From an uncultured Woeseiaceae bacterium (GTDB taxonomy: Bacteria; Pseudomonadota; Gammaproteobacteria; Steroidobacterales; Woeseiaceae), in NCBI GenBank assembly GCA_947259285.1, contig CAMYMR010000001.1, forward strand, positions 41,310 to 105,309: a DNA stretch of 64,000 nucleotides, in the 5' to 3' direction. The notes below the pieces were generated by a model. That model searched no databases, was not told the origin of the DNA, and was given only the letters and a program-made list of their open reading frames with translations. Shown here in pieces: positions 27,001-40,136 of this stretch (position 1 is its first letter; the number at the start of each line of letters is the position of its first letter). Both the position numbers and the translations under genes were made by a program.

Positions 27001-27584
27001 GCCTGGCCGACATCACAGCCGAACCGCCGCCCCAGAATGGCAAGGGAGGGCGCAATTTTTCGCAGCCGCGTCGAGAGGCCACGGTCGCGGGTCTTATCGT
27101 CGATGTCCGCAAGCGCGGCAATCGCGTGAGCATCGTATTGGACGACGACACCGGCCGTATGGAAATCAGCTTTTTCAACGAGGCATTCCAGGAGTTCAGG
27201 CATCTGCTGGTCAAGGACGAGATTGTTGTGATATCCGGCGGACTTCGCTATGACGACTTCATCGGGAGCTGGACGATCAACGCGAAAAACGTTCTGCATA
27301 TCGATCGTGTCATCGAATCGAGGGCAAAGAGCATGATCCTGAGTCTGGCTCCCAACGGTCAGGGTGAACAACTGCTGGTGAAATTACACGACCTGCTATT
27401 GCCCTTCCGCGAAGGCAGTTGTGATGTTTCCGTTCGATACATCGGTGACGGTGCGACCGCCCGCTTGTCGCTCGGTCCGGAATGGGCCGTGCGCCCCAGT
27501 CGCGAACTGCGCGACAAACTAACCGAGCTTCTGGGAAATAATAATGTCCGCCTGCTGTACGCGCCTGGCCGCGAAATAATGTAA
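24063..27584 (+). CDS. dnaE: DNA polymerase III alpha subunit
   Basis: Replicative polymerase catalytic subunit. From the ATG that overlaps the rnhB stop it is 1173 residues (1160 in E. coli). The N-terminal PHP domain begins [16 protein letters not shown]. The C-family polymerase core has [14 protein letters not shown] and the catalytic aspartates in [14 protein letters not shown] (about residue 400). The tandem helix-hairpin-helix follows, and an OB fold lies at about residues 1000-1080 ([30 protein letters not shown]). The ORF track's longer start reads into rnhB. Confidence 0.97.
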   Translation: MKSPKFAHLHLHTEYSMVDSTVRIPALMERCASLRMPAIALTDQNNLFGFVKFYRKAIAAGVKPIIGLDVRIRNDDEPDRPYTLVLLCQDNSGYRRLSELVTRSYLEGQFRGHPMARREWLNEESCQGLIALSGGLQGDIGHALHAGHRQKAADLLESWRAVFPDRFYLELIRTGRAAEEDCVRMSLELASEKGVPVVATNDVRFLSPEDFNAHEARVCIHEGRGLGDADRPHLYSEQQYLRSPEEMAELFRDVPAALENTVEIARRCNLDLQLGTSVLPAFPVPDGQTESAFLEVEARRGLEAALARKFEHDGVPKEKRDVQSAPYFERLDTELGVIQSMGFPGYFLIVADFMRWARENKVPVGPGRGSGAGSLVAWVLGITALDPLEHDLLFERFLNPERVSMPDFDIDFCMDGRDDVIDYVAQRYGRERVSQIITFGTMAAKAVIRDTGRVLGQPYGFVDRIAKQVPFEIGITLEKALEQSEELASMYRDDEEVAAIIDLARPLEGLVRNAGKHAGGVVISPGPLTDFAPLYCEEGGSNVVTQLDKDDVEAVGLVKFDFLGLKTLTIIERAVRMINQTYPERNLDITSIPTNDAATFELLRSTQTAAVFQLESNGMRDLIKRLRPDQFGDLVALVALFRPGPLQSGMVDDFMTRKHASNKADIDYLHPDLKPVLEETYGVILYQEQVMQIAQVLAGYTLGGADLLRRAMGKKKPEEMAKQREIFVKGATQRGVTGATATRIFDLMEKFAGYGFNKSHSAAYAVLSYQTAYLKAHYPAAFMAAVMSADLQNTDRLVTLKDDCRQLGLKLGPPDVNESSFQFSVSDDHTISYGLGAIKGVGHAAVDSLINEREANGPFASLAEFCRRVDHEKINRRALEAMVKSGAMDGFGQSRRSLMHQVPEALRSADQQARAAAAGQNDMFGLDAPAAEIESAAPVDLAEWQEHILLSNEKEALGLYLTGHPFDAVRNDAGFFADGRLADITAEPPPQNGKGGRNFSQPRREATVAGLIVDVRKRGNRVSIVLDDDTGRMEISFFNEAFQEFRHLLVKDEIVVISGGLRYDDFIGSWTINAKNVLHIDRVIESRAKSMILSLAPNGQGEQLLVKLHDLLLPFREGSCDVSVRYIGDGATARLSLGPEWAVRPSRELRDKLTELLGNNNVRLLYAPGREIM

Positions 27585-27594
27585 TCTCGGATTC

Positions 27595-28554
27595 ATGGAT
27601 TTAAAGTTCCTTGATTTTGAGCAGCCGATCGCCGAGCTCGAGGCGAAGATCGAAGAATTGCGCTACGTCGGCGATGATTCCGAGGTCAACATCAACGAGG
27701 AAGTTACGCGCCTCAAGAGCAAAAGCGAGACGCTGACAAAAGGCATTTTCGCGAAGCTGAATCCGTGGCAGATTGCTCGGGTCGCGCGGCACGAATCGCG
27801 GCCCTACACGATGGACTACCTGCGGGTTATTGCCCCGGATTTTCAGGAGCTGCACGGTGACCGCATGTATGCCGACGATCCAGCGATCGTGGGCGGCGTC
27901 GGGCGCATTAGCGGTCGAGCGCTTATGATCATCGGTCACCAGAAGGGTCGTGACACCAAAGAGCGGGTGCGCCGAAACTACGGAATGCCGAAGCCGGAGG
28001 GTTACCGAAAAGCGCAGCGCCTGATGCGCCTCGCGGAGAAGTTTTCACTGCCGGTCGTTACTTTCATCGATACGCCAGGCGCATACCCCGGCGTCGGTGC
28101 GGAAGAGCGCGGGCAAAGCGAGGCGATCGCTCGGAGCCTTTATCTGATGTCCACGCTCAAGACCCCGATTATTAGCGTGGTGATCGGCGAGGGCGGATCC
28201 GGCGGCGCGCTCGCGATCGGTGTCAGTGACCGCCTGTTGATGCTGCAGTATGCAATCTACTCCGTGATCTCGCCGGAAGGTTGCGCGTCGATACTCTGGA
28301 AGAGTGCTGAGAAGGCAGAGGTCGCTGCCGATGCAATGCGCATCACGGCGCCAAGTCTCAGTGAATTCGGTCTTGTCGACGAGGTGTTGACGGAACCGCT
28401 TGGCGGCGCGCATCGCAATCCAGCGGAGATGGCCGAGGTTATTCGAAACGCTGTACTCAAGAACCTCGATGAGCTCGACGGTCTTTCGATCGAACTCCTG
28501 CTCGAGCAGAGGCAGCAGCGTCTCGCCGGCTTCGGTCAGTTTAAAGAGGCGTGA
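27595..28554 (+). CDS. accA: Acetyl-CoA carboxylase carboxyltransferase alpha subunit
   Basis: Alpha subunit of the carboxyltransferase that makes malonyl-CoA for fatty acid synthesis; it works in an alpha2beta2 complex with AccD. The product is 319 residues, equal to E. coli AccA. It begins [23 protein letters not shown] and has the conserved [25 protein letters not shown] and [15 protein letters not shown] segments that form the oxyanion holes. It follows dnaE by 10 bases and overlaps tilS by 4 bases, a conserved neighbourhood. Confidence 0.98.
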   Translation: MDLKFLDFEQPIAELEAKIEELRYVGDDSEVNINEEVTRLKSKSETLTKGIFAKLNPWQIARVARHESRPYTMDYLRVIAPDFQELHGDRMYADDPAIVGGVGRISGRALMIIGHQKGRDTKERVRRNYGMPKPEGYRKAQRLMRLAEKFSLPVVTFIDTPGAYPGVGAEERGQSEAIARSLYLMSTLKTPIISVVIGEGGSGGALAIGVSDRLLMLQYAIYSVISPEGCASILWKSAEKAEVAADAMRITAPSLSEFGLVDEVLTEPLGGAHRNPAEMAEVIRNAVLKNLDELDGLSIELLLEQRQQRLAGFGQFKEA

Positions 28555-29882
28555 CCTTCAGCGTTGAGACGCTGCGAGCCAGGTTCGAAGAACTCCAGGC
28601 TGTCGCCGGCACGCCGTCCCGTCTCGTACTGGCATTCAGCGGCGGCCTCGATTCGACGGTTCTCCTGCATGCATTGGCGTCCCTGCAAGGTCAGCATCAC
28701 ATTCGGTTGCTCGCCGTCCATATCGATCACGGACTTCAGGAGGACTCCGCGAACTGGAGCGCGCACTGCAAGGAAGCTGCGCAAGCGCTCGGCGTGGACT
28801 ATTTGTGTAAATCGGTGACGGTTCAGCTGGAGTCCGGTAAGGGCCCCGAAGCTTCGGCACGAGATGCCCGCTATGGTGCACTGCACGCCGAGCTGGGTCT
28901 TGGCGACTGGCTCATTAGTGCACATCATCGAGAAGACCAGGCCGAGACGCTGCTGCTTAACCTCGTTCGTGGCAGCGGTCCCATGGGGATCGCGGGAATT
29001 GGAGCCATGCGTCGATTTGGTCCGGGCTGGCTGGCGCGTCCGCTTCTCGAAACGAGTCGCGAGGAACTACTCGATTATGCGGAGCGCATGGGCCTTAAAT
29101 GGCTGGAGGATCCAACGAACGTCGACCGCCGATTCGATCGTAACTTCCTGAGGCACGATATCCTGCCAAGACTGAAGTCACGATGGCCGGACATTTCAGC
29201 GCGCCTGTTGCGCAGCGCGGGCCATGCGGGTGAGGCCGCAGAGCTGCTCGAGGATCTCGCCGACATCGACCTCGAGGGCCTTGGTGGTCGGCCTGACCGG
29301 CTACCCATCGACCGGCTGATAGAATTGTCGCAGGCGCGCCAGAGGAACCTGCTGCGCTATTCATTGAAGAAGCTTGGCCTGTCGACGCCGACCGCAATGC
29401 AACTGTCGCGAGTCCTGGAAGAGGTCATTCCTGCTCGCCACGATGCGCAGCCGCTCGTGAGCTGGCCCGGCGCCTCCGTGCGGCGCTATCGGAATGGTCT
29501 GTACCTCTTGCCGGAGAATCTTGTGGAATCCCCCGCGACGATCCAGGTGTCGTCAGCTGACGTGCCGCTGGGACCCGGGCTGGGCACGCTGCAGTTCGTT
29601 CACGACGCGCCGCGCGGAATGGCGGAGCGGTTTTGGCAGGCGGAGGTTCAGGTCCGATTCCGACAGGGTGGTGAGGGATTTCAGCCGGAAGGTCAATCAC
29701 ATACGCGAAAATTGAAGAAACTACTTCAAGAAGAGGGCGTGGTGCCCTGGATGCGCGATCGGCTGCCGCTGGTCTATGCCGGCGACGAGCTCGTGGCGGT
29801 GGGCGATCTCTGGATCGCCGCACAGGCTGTCGCCGAACCCGGAATCGCGATTCGCTGGAACGAGCGCCCGGCGTTGCACTGA
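28551..29882 (+). CDS. tilS: tRNA(Ile)-lysidine synthase
   Basis: Converts the CAU anticodon's C34 to lysidine in minor tRNA-Ile so that it reads AUA. The 443-residue product starts at a GTG overlapping the accA stop. The PP-loop ATPase motif is [14 protein letters not shown] (about residues 28-41), followed by [10 protein letters not shown] and [20 protein letters not shown], which are typical. The C-terminal tRNA-binding domain ends in [17 protein letters not shown]. Length is normal for the gammaproteobacterial form. Confidence 0.96.
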   Translation: MTFSVETLRARFEELQAVAGTPSRLVLAFSGGLDSTVLLHALASLQGQHHIRLLAVHIDHGLQEDSANWSAHCKEAAQALGVDYLCKSVTVQLESGKGPEASARDARYGALHAELGLGDWLISAHHREDQAETLLLNLVRGSGPMGIAGIGAMRRFGPGWLARPLLETSREELLDYAERMGLKWLEDPTNVDRRFDRNFLRHDILPRLKSRWPDISARLLRSAGHAGEAAELLEDLADIDLEGLGGRPDRLPIDRLIELSQARQRNLLRYSLKKLGLSTPTAMQLSRVLEEVIPARHDAQPLVSWPGASVRRYRNGLYLLPENLVESPATIQVSSADVPLGPGLGTLQFVHDAPRGMAERFWQAEVQVRFRQGGEGFQPEGQSHTRKLKKLLQEEGVVPWMRDRLPLVYAGDELVAVGDLWIAAQAVAEPGIAIRWNERPALH

Positions 29883-33868
<3,986 letters not shown>

Positions 33869-33902
33869 GCACCGCGCAGAAAAACGTACTTGGGGTCATC
33901 GT

Positions 33903-34199
33903 TTGTTTCGTACACGCCTGTTACTGGCCGTGCTCGCTGTTGCCGGGCTGGGTCTTCAAGCCGAGCTCTGGTTCTCGGACGAGGGTTATCGAAAAACGCT
34001 GAACCTGCGCGACGCGGTTGCCGAGCAGCGCGCGCTCAATGACTCATTGCGCAATCGAAACGCGGCGCTCGATGCCGAGGTGGTCAATCTGAAGCAAGGA
34101 CGAGACGCGGCAGAAGAGCGCGCGCGAACCGATCTTGGCATGATTGGCCGGAAGGAAACTTTCTACCAGGTCGTGCCGGTCGCTGACAACGATCCTTAA
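33903..34199 (+). CDS. ftsB: Cell division protein FtsB
   Basis: Small bitopic divisome protein that works with FtsL and FtsQ. The 98-residue product has one N-terminal membrane segment (LLLAVLAVAGLGLQAELWF, about 5-23) and then a periplasmic coiled coil (LRDAVAEQRALNDSLRNRNAALDAEV). It ends with the conserved ERARTDLGMIGRKETFYQVV. The start is probably the TTG at 33903 with a TGGGG upstream. In E. coli ispD and ispF follow; here truD comes next after 9 bases. Confidence 0.92.
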   Translation: MFRTRLLLAVLAVAGLGLQAELWFSDEGYRKTLNLRDAVAEQRALNDSLRNRNAALDAEVVNLKQGRDAAEERARTDLGMIGRKETFYQVVPVADNDP

Positions 34200-34208
34200 G
34201 GGCAGCCG

Positions 34209-35198
34209 GTGTCCCTGCCAGATTGGGCCCGAGCGCACGGACCCGCGCTATTTACCGCCGTTATACGAAGCGAACCCTCTGAGTTTGACGTGACCGAGGA
34301 ACTCGGTTTCGAATTCAGCGCTGACGGCGAGCATGACTACCTTTTCATTGAAAAGACCAACGCCAATACCGAGTGGGTTTCGAGACAGCTGGCCCGGTTC
34401 GCCAACGTTTCGCAGCGTGATGTCGGCTACGCGGGCCTGAAAGACCGGCGTGCCGTAACGCGACAGTGGTTCAGCGTCCCGCGATGGCACTCACCGGACT
34501 GGCGGCGGCTCGAGGCCGTCGGGGTCCGCCTGCTTGAGGTCCAACGACATGACCGAAAGCTGAGACGGGGCGCCCATCGAGGCAATCGCTTTCGCATCGT
34601 TTTGCGCGGTGCGCCACCGCCAGCCGACGACCTGGACGAGCGCCTGAAGACCCTCCTCGATCACGGAGTACCGAACTATTTCGGCGAGCAGCGATTCGGT
34701 CGAGGCGGCGGCAACCTGGCCCTGGCGGACGACTGGTCACGTGGCAAAGGGTTGACTCGCCACAAGAGAGGGCTGGCGATCTCCACCGTGCGTTCCTTTC
34801 TTTTCAATGAGTTTCTCGATGCGCGTGTCCGCGCAGGAAGCTGGAATACGCTCATCGATGGGGACGTGGCGAATCTCGACGGATCCCGCAGCGTATTCCC
34901 GGTCCATGCGGTGGACGAAGACTTGCTGAGTCGCTGCGAGCAAATGGACCTGCATCCTGCTGGACCGCTATACGGCGACGGCTCGCCGACGGGCGGGGTT
35001 GCTGTGGGGCATGAAGGCTGGCTGGATGCGCTCTCACGAGCTCGCATCAAACCGGCGAACAGGAGTTTGCGACTGCGCGTCAACGACCTCGAATGGGCGG
35101 TCCAGGGCGACGCGATCGTCCTCGAATTCGCCCTTCGCCGCGGTACGTTTGCTACCGCTGTGCTGCGCGAGGTCGCCCAGGTCTCCGGCAGGAGTTAG
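34209..35198 (+). CDS. truD: tRNA pseudouridine(13) synthase TruD
   Basis: Makes pseudouridine at position 13 of tRNA-Glu. The 329-residue product is close to the family (349 in E. coli). It has the catalytic motif VSQRDVGYAGLKDRRAVTRQWFSVP, where the Asp of GLKDR is the nucleophile, and the conserved VPNYFGEQRFGR. The start is a GTG. ispD and ispF, normally between ftsB and truD, are absent. It is convergent with the Smr-domain gene, with 12 bases between stops. Confidence 0.95.
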   Translation: MSLPDWARAHGPALFTAVIRSEPSEFDVTEELGFEFSADGEHDYLFIEKTNANTEWVSRQLARFANVSQRDVGYAGLKDRRAVTRQWFSVPRWHSPDWRRLEAVGVRLLEVQRHDRKLRRGAHRGNRFRIVLRGAPPPADDLDERLKTLLDHGVPNYFGEQRFGRGGGNLALADDWSRGKGLTRHKRGLAISTVRSFLFNEFLDARVRAGSWNTLIDGDVANLDGSRSVFPVHAVDEDLLSRCEQMDLHPAGPLYGDGSPTGGVAVGHEGWLDALSRARIKPANRSLRLRVNDLEWAVQGDAIVLEFALRRGTFATAVLREVAQVSGRS

Positions 35199-35210
35199 CC
35201 GGCGCGGAGA

Positions 35211-35804
35211 TCATAAACGCTGCAACAATACATACACAGCCCCGGTACCGCCGTCGACCTGGCGCGTCGACACAAACGCCAATACGCTGTCCCAGTTTCT
35301 TAGCCATCGATTGATCGCATTTTTCAGCACCGGACCACGATGGCCCGATCCCAGGCCCTTGCCATGGACAATTCGAACGCAGAGATTACCCGAGATTACG
35401 CTGTACTCGATGAAATCGGCGAGCCGCTGCTTCGCTTCGGCAACCGTCATGCCATGCAGGTCGATTTCCGCCTGCACGCTGTAACCGCCGCGCGCAAGCT
35501 TGCGCATGGTTCTCCGTCCGACCGACGCTCGCTGAAACCGTAATGCAGCGCCGTAGCCGTGTTCGATCGTGTCGATATCGTCATGCAGGCTTTCTTTCAG
35601 CGCTTCGCGCTCGTCAGCGCGAGAAAAACGTGCTCTCGGTTTCGGCTTCGGCTTCGCTTCGGGAACACGGTTTTCGACCTTGAGCGGCGTTGCATCGGAA
35701 AACGCCCGGCGGAATTCGTCTATGTCATTGTCGTCGTCGATCACAGCATGCTCATCAAGGCTATGGTGTGTGCAAAACATTGAGTATAGTGAGCGCCACG
35801 CCAT
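35211..35804 (-). CDS. Smr-domain protein (SmrA/SmrB type)
   Basis: A 197-residue protein with a C-terminal Smr domain, a nuclease-like domain related to the MutS2 tail. The domain is recognised by DLHGMTVAEAKQRLADFI (about residues 114-131) and the RIVHGKGLGSGHRGPVLK loop (about 143-160). SmrB of E. coli cuts mRNA at collided ribosomes; whether this protein does so is inference. The N-terminal half is charged and probably disordered (KPKPKPRARF). The start is uncertain: an ATG 24 bases downstream (MFCTHHS) is as likely. The MITE-like element lies between it and surE. Confidence 0.88.
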   Translation of the reverse strand: MAWRSLYSMFCTHHSLDEHAVIDDDNDIDEFRRAFSDATPLKVENRVPEAKPKPKPRARFSRADEREALKESLHDDIDTIEHGYGAALRFQRASVGRRTMRKLARGGYSVQAEIDLHGMTVAEAKQRLADFIEYSVISGNLCVRIVHGKGLGSGHRGPVLKNAINRWLRNWDSVLAFVSTRQVDGGTGAVYVLLQRL

Positions 35805-35814
35805 CCACCAATCC

Positions 35815-36084
35815 CTAGCAGCCTGTTGAAAAAGTATTTGGAGGCTCAGTTAAATGCTCAGCACTGCGATCAAGGCGCGTCTCGACGTACAGGTTGGGCA
35901 CCTTTACAAGAGGCGCAACGCAGGGCGCAGTGCTGAGCATTTAACCCGCAGGGCGCGCCAGAGAAGGGGTTCGACTTTGTTGCGCGCTTTGCGAAGGGTC
36001 CCGCCCTGCGCGGCATCGCGCGCCGCGCCGAACCCCTTCTCTGAGCGCGCTGAGCCCCTAACTACTTCTTCAACAGGCTGCTAG
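35815..36084. mobile_element. MITE-like palindromic element between the Smr-domain gene and surE
   Basis: A roughly 270-base non-coding element bounded by near-perfect terminal inverted repeats: AGCAGCCTGTTGAAAAAGTA at the left and its complement with one mismatch at the right, each flanked by CTAG. Inside are two further inverted repeats. GTTAAATGCTCAGCACTGCG (35849-35868) pairs exactly with 35926-35945, and GCGCGCCAGAGAAGGGGTTCG pairs imperfectly with about 36029-36050. There is no transposase. The CTAG at both ends could be a target duplication. This is the structure expected of a miniature inverted-repeat transposable element. Confidence 0.8.
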
Positions 36085-36091
36085 ACGACGC

Positions 36092-36835
36092 ATGAAAATC
36101 CTCGTAAGCAACGACGACGGGTATCTCGCGACCGGTATCATCGCCCTGGCCGAGGCCCTGGAACGCGTTGCCGACGTTGTCGTCGTGGCGCCCGACCGCA
36201 ATCGGTCGGCTGCGAGCAGCTCGCTTACCCTCGATAGACCACTGCGCGTCGCAAAAGTGTCTCAAAATCGCTATCGAGTGGATGGCACGCCGTCGGACTG
36301 CGTGCACTTAGCCTTGACCGGTTTCCTCGACGACGAACCGGACCTGGTTGTCTCAGGGATCAATCACGGCGCGAATCTCGGTGATGACGTCATTTACTCG
36401 GGGACGGTCGCAGCGGCGCTGGAGGGCCGCTTCCTGGGTCTTCCAACGATTGCGGTGTCCCTGGTCGGCCGGAGGTTCGATCATTTCGATACCGCTGCGC
36501 GAGTCGCCTCGGAGCTGGTCGAGAAGATCGAACGGGCAGGGCTCGCGTCGGACGTGGTGTTGAACGTCAACGTGCCGGATCGTCCGTATGACGAGCTTCG
36601 GGGGGTCCGGGCAACACGGCTCGGGTTCCGGCACAAGGCGGAGCAGATCCTGAAAGACAGCGACCCCTATGGGCGGCCAATTTACTGGGTGGGTCCGGCC
36701 GGCGCCGGTCAGGACGCGGGCGCGGGCACCGATTTTCACGCGATCGAAGAGGGCGCGGCGTCCGTTACTCCCCTCAGGGTGGACCTGACACGTCACGAGG
36801 CTGTCGCCGGTATCGCGGATTGGCTGAAGCAATGA
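36092..36835 (+). CDS. surE: 5'/3'-nucleotidase SurE
   Basis: Metal-dependent phosphatase acting on nucleoside monophosphates and short polyphosphate, linked to stationary-phase survival. The 247-residue product has the metal-binding start [11 protein letters not shown] (Asp8, Asp9), [15 protein letters not shown], and [25 protein letters not shown], all hallmark segments. It starts 7 bases after the MITE-like element, so its ribosome-binding region may partly derive from the element. The stop overlaps the pcm start (ATGA). Confidence 0.97.
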   Translation: MKILVSNDDGYLATGIIALAEALERVADVVVVAPDRNRSAASSSLTLDRPLRVAKVSQNRYRVDGTPSDCVHLALTGFLDDEPDLVVSGINHGANLGDDVIYSGTVAAALEGRFLGLPTIAVSLVGRRFDHFDTAARVASELVEKIERAGLASDVVLNVNVPDRPYDELRGVRATRLGFRHKAEQILKDSDPYGRPIYWVGPAGAGQDAGAGTDFHAIEEGAASVTPLRVDLTRHEAVAGIADWLKQ

Positions 36836-37497
36836 TCCATCAACGGCGCGGCGTACAAGGTATTGGCATGACGTCGAAGCGAACCCGGGACCGGCTGGTC
36901 GCCAGGCTCCGGGAAGCGGGCATCCGTTCGGAGGCCGTTCTCGAACAGATTCGCAATGTGCCAAGGCACTTGTTCGTCGACGAGGCGCTCGAGAGTCGCG
37001 CGTATGAAGATACGGCGCTGCCTATCGGCCTTGGCCAGACCATCAGTCAGCCCTACGTGGTTGCGAAGATGACCGAGGCCTTGCTCGATGGTTTCCGGGG
37101 CGGGTCGGTGCTCGAAATAGGCACGGGTTGCGGCTACCAGACGGCCGTGCTCGCGCCGCTTGTAACGAAGGTCTACACGGTGGAGCGTATCCGCGAGTTG
37201 TTGCGAAAGACGCAGCAACGATTACGTGGTCTCGATATTTATAACGTCCAGTTTCGTCTGGGCGACGGCTGGGAGGGCTGGCGCAAGTACGGTCCTTACG
37301 ACGGGATTATCGTAGCGGCAGCGGCATCCGAAGTTCCGGAAAAGCTGCTTCAGCAGCTTGCGCCGGGTGGACGATTGGTTATTCCCGTCGGGCCTCCCGG
37401 CCGCCAGGAACTCACCGTTGTCACCCGAAAAGACGACCACTACGCGCAGCAGCCGCTGGAGCCAGTGAAATTTGTGCCCCTTATAAGAGGAGATTAA
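36832..37497 (+). CDS. pcm: Protein-L-isoaspartate O-methyltransferase
   Basis: Repairs isoaspartyl residues in aged proteins using S-adenosylmethionine. I chose the ATG at 36832, which overlaps the surE stop; the ORF track's TTG is 12 bases upstream. The product is 221 residues (208 in E. coli). It contains the conserved [19 protein letters not shown] and the SAM-binding motif [18 protein letters not shown] (about residues 90-107). It belongs to the surE-pcm-YqaA-nlpD-rpoS stationary-phase cluster. Confidence 0.96.
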   Translation: MIHQRRGVQGIGMTSKRTRDRLVARLREAGIRSEAVLEQIRNVPRHLFVDEALESRAYEDTALPIGLGQTISQPYVVAKMTEALLDGFRGGSVLEIGTGCGYQTAVLAPLVTKVYTVERIRELLRKTQQRLRGLDIYNVQFRLGDGWEGWRKYGPYDGIIVAAAASEVPEKLLQQLAPGGRLVIPVGPPGRQELTVVTRKDDHYAQQPLEPVKFVPLIRGD

Positions 37498-37518
37498 ATC
37501 ATTATTTATCAATTTAGT

Positions 37519-37575
37519 ATGGATGCTTTTGAATGTATATTATTGGAAAATTCTCTTAACTGGTTGCGCAAATGA
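37519..37575 (+). other. Possible 18-codon leader ORF before the YqaA-type gene
   Basis: The 74-base AT-rich gap between pcm and the DedA-family gene contains ATG...TGA encoding MDAFECILLENSLNWLRK. Its TGA overlaps the next gene's ATG (ATGA). That gene lacks an evident ribosome-binding site, so translational coupling is possible. No good site precedes the leader ATG either, so this is weak. Confidence 0.25.
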
Positions 37576-38159
37576 TTCTATTTGGTCCGTTGTACGAGCG
37601 GGTTCTTACCTGGTCGAGGCACCCGCACGCCGAGTGGTACCTCGGTGCGATGAGTTTTGCCGAATCTTCGTTCTTTCCGATTCCAGTTGACGTCATGCTG
37701 GCGCCGATGTGTCTCGCCGATCGCGATCGCTGGATTCGTTACGCGCTGATCGCAACGCTGTTATCGGTAGCCGGCGGCCTTGCCGGTTACGCAATCGGAT
37801 ACGCCATGTTCGAGGCCATCGAGCCGTGGCTGCGGCAGTCCCATTACTGGGATGCCTACGAGACCAGCCGGCGTTGGTTTGACGAGTACGGCGTCGTCGT
37901 TGTGTTCGTGGCCGGCTTCTCGCCGATCCCATACAAAGTTTTCACCATCGCCGCCGGCGTCGCGGCGCTGAGCGTGCCGGGCTTCCTGGTGGCTTCGCTC
38001 GTAGGTCGGGCGGCGCGCTTCTTCCTTGTTGCAGGGCTGGTGCGAGCGGGTGGTGAGCGGTTCGAGAGTACCTTGCGACAACATATCGAACGGATTGGCT
38101 GGGCCGTGGTGGTACTCGCGGCGCTACTGATCGCCTGGCTTATGATGCGGGGACAATGA
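37572..38159 (+). CDS. DedA/VTT-family inner membrane protein, YqaA type
   Basis: A 195-residue inner-membrane protein of the DedA/VTT (SNARE-associated) superfamily. It shows the N-terminal re-entrant-loop motif MSFAESSFFPIPVDVML and the second conserved FSPIPYKVFTIAAGVAAL, plus four or five hydrophobic segments ending in AVVVLAALLIAWLMM. Some family members flip phosphatidylglycerol or carrier lipids, but the YqaA branch is not functionally defined, so no substrate is assigned. It overlaps nlpD by 4 bases and sits in the conserved pcm-YqaA-nlpD-rpoS order. Confidence 0.9.
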   Translation: MILFGPLYERVLTWSRHPHAEWYLGAMSFAESSFFPIPVDVMLAPMCLADRDRWIRYALIATLLSVAGGLAGYAIGYAMFEAIEPWLRQSHYWDAYETSRRWFDEYGVVVVFVAGFSPIPYKVFTIAAGVAALSVPGFLVASLVGRAARFFLVAGLVRAGGERFESTLRQHIERIGWAVVVLAALLIAWLMMRGQ

Positions 38160-38839
38160 CATCGCGGATTGTAGCCCTCGTCTTCGCCGCACTACTGCTC
38201 GCGTCTTGTAGCAGCACGCGATGGCAGGATACGCCGCAAACGCACATCGTGCGGCGCGGAGAAACACTGTTTTCGATCGCCTGGCGTTACGGCAAAGATC
38301 CATCGGATGTTGCCCGCTGGAATCGGCTGGGTGACGGCTCGCTGATTTACCCTGGGCAGGTATTGCGCCTGACACCAGCTGCCGGTTCGGGCGCACGGTC
38401 CTCTGCCGACAAGCGGCCCCGAACGTCGCCGGCAGCAAAACCATTGCCGGACATCCCGGCGCAGCCGATGCCGACCTGGGCGTGGCCGACCAGCGGTCGA
38501 ATCGCCGTCAATTTTGGCGCGAAACCAGGCCCGGGAACAGGCGTTTTGATTGACGGCAAGTCGGGCCAGCCCATTATTGCCGCGGCACCAGGCCGTGTCG
38601 TTTACGCAGGCGGTGGACTGATCGGCTACGGGAAGCTTATTATTCTCAAGCATAACGATACTTATCTGAGTGCCTACGGGTACAACGCGTCGCTGCTGGT
38701 CAAAGAAGGCGAAGAAATAAAGCAGGGCCAGCGCATAGCGACGATGGGTGAGGGTCCGGAACGCAAGGCGCGACTGCATTTTGAAATCAGGCGCAATGGC
38801 CAACCAATAAATCCGAGGCAGCACCTGCCGCGGCGATAA
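38156..38839 (+). CDS. nlpD: NlpD-like lipoprotein with LysM and degenerate M23 domains
   Basis: Envelope protein that activates a septal peptidoglycan amidase (AmiC in E. coli). The 227-residue product has a lipoprotein signal with lipobox LLASC (about Cys18), a LysM domain (HIVRRGETLFSIAWRYGKDPSDVARWN, about 29-55) and a C-terminal M23 fold. The M23 catalytic residues are missing: the first zinc ligand region reads GVLIDGK and the final HxH reads RLH. That is what known NlpD/EnvC activators show, so it is probably not itself a hydrolase. Its 3' part may contain an rpoS promoter, as in E. coli. Confidence 0.92.
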   Translation: MTSRIVALVFAALLLASCSSTRWQDTPQTHIVRRGETLFSIAWRYGKDPSDVARWNRLGDGSLIYPGQVLRLTPAAGSGARSSADKRPRTSPAAKPLPDIPAQPMPTWAWPTSGRIAVNFGAKPGPGTGVLIDGKSGQPIIAAAPGRVVYAGGGLIGYGKLIILKHNDTYLSAYGYNASLLVKEGEEIKQGQRIATMGEGPERKARLHFEIRRNGQPINPRQHLPRR

Positions 38840-38890
38840 AGGCGAAGGCACCTGACTTTCTTGCGCAACGCTCCTTGCAAGGGGTGATAG

Positions 38891-39721
38891 GTGGGACAGC
38901 TGCTCGATTCGACGCGCCAGTACCTCGACGAGATCGGAGTCTCGCCGCTGCTCACGGCGGACGAGGAAAAAGAACTTGCTCGCAAAGCGCGGCGTGGTGA
39001 CGAGTCGGCCCGCCAACGCATGATCGAATGCAATCTGCGTCTGGTGGTAACCATTGCTCGGCGTTACAACGGACGCGGCCTGCCGCTACTCGACCTGATT
39101 GAGGAAGGCAATCTCGGTCTCATTCGCGCGGTCGAAAAGTTCGACCCGGAGCGCGGCTTCAGATTTTCCACCTATGCTACCTGGTGGATTCGTCAAACGA
39201 TCGAGCGCGGCATCATGAACCAGTCGCGCACGGTACGACTGCCGATACACATCATTAAAGAAATCAATGCCTGTCTAAGAACGGCCAGGCGTTTGAGGTA
39301 TCAGCTTGACCGTGAGCCCTCGTCTGAGGAAGTCGCGACGGCACTCGATAAATCGACGAATGACGTCGAGCGGCTGATGGCCTTGCATCAACGCGTTATG
39401 GTGCGCGAACCCAATATGGGCGAAGTCAGTACGGTCGATCGCCTGCGTGCGAAGCGCGATGCCGAACCCTCCCGTTGCGCTCAAAAAGACGACGTCCACG
39501 ATATTGTTGATCGTTGGGTATTCGCGCTCAGCGAAATGCAGCGCGCTGTCGTCGAACGTCGCTTCGGTCTGCACGGCTGTCGGAGATCGACACTGGAGCA
39601 AGTAGGGGACGAGATCGGGCTAACCCGTGAGCGCGTCCGCCAGATTCAGCTCGATGCTTTAAAGAAACTGCGAGAAATGATGGAAAGCAATGGCCTGTCC
39701 AGTGATACCTTACTGGATTGA
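38891..39721 (+). CDS. rpoS: RNA polymerase sigma factor RpoS (short N-terminus)
   Basis: Stationary-phase and general stress sigma factor. The 276-residue product has regions 1.2 ([21 protein letters not shown]), 2 ([12 protein letters not shown] and [16 protein letters not shown]), 3 and 4 ([18 protein letters not shown]). It is about 50 residues shorter than E. coli RpoS because the N-terminal part before region 1.2 is missing. A TAG stop directly precedes the GTG start, so no longer start is possible. AAGGGG upstream supports the GTG. Position after nlpD identifies it as RpoS rather than RpoH or RpoD. Confidence 0.92.
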   Translation: MGQLLDSTRQYLDEIGVSPLLTADEEKELARKARRGDESARQRMIECNLRLVVTIARRYNGRGLPLLDLIEEGNLGLIRAVEKFDPERGFRFSTYATWWIRQTIERGIMNQSRTVRLPIHIIKEINACLRTARRLRYQLDREPSSEEVATALDKSTNDVERLMALHQRVMVREPNMGEVSTVDRLRAKRDAEPSRCAQKDDVHDIVDRWVFALSEMQRAVVERRFGLHGCRRSTLEQVGDEIGLTRERVRQIQLDALKKLREMMESNGLSSDTLLD

Positions 39722-39740
39722 ATGTTCCAACCTTCACTGC

Positions 39741-40106
39741 CTATAAATACAATACCGCTGCTACCTGCCGACCTTCGTTCGCCAAAACGTTGAAGGTGCG
39801 TGCGGCCGCGGCCGTGTCCATGCATTCGAGTCCGATGCCGCGGCGTGCGAAGGCGAACATAAGCTCTCGCGGCGGGAACACGTTCTTGGATCCGGTGCCG
39901 AGCAGTATGATTTCCGGGGCGGTCTCGAGCAATGCGTCGAAATCGGAATCGGCGAGGTCGGCAACAGGTTTAGGTCGCCAATCCGAAATGATCTCCCCAG
40001 GCGTCAGCGCGAGGCTGTGCGCGTACGGTTTACCGTTGACGGTAATACTCGACGGAGTGACCCGTTGAATCGTCACGGCGCTGGTCATTTCTCTTGTGAA
40101 TTTCAA
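39741..40106 (-). CDS. Mth938-like (DUF498) domain protein
   Basis: A small single-domain protein of the Mth938-like/NDUFAF3 fold family. The human homologue NDUFAF3 assists respiratory complex I assembly; the role of the bacterial proteins is unknown. I place the start at a TTG at 40106, where MKFTRE matches the usual family start and AAGGGA lies upstream, giving 121 residues. The ORF track's ATG at 40124 adds six. Conserved parts are the ITVNGKPYAHSLALTPGEIISDW strand region and EIILLGTGSKNVFPP. It is convergent with rpoS (19 bases between stops) and divergent from the RpfE-like gene. Confidence 0.85.
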   Translation of the reverse strand: MKFTREMTSAVTIQRVTPSSITVNGKPYAHSLALTPGEIISDWRPKPVADLADSDFDALLETAPEIILLGTGSKNVFPPRELMFAFARRGIGLECMDTAAAARTFNVLANEGRQVAAVLYL

Positions 40107-40136
40107 CAGCGTATCCCTTAACATCGGCGCTTCATC

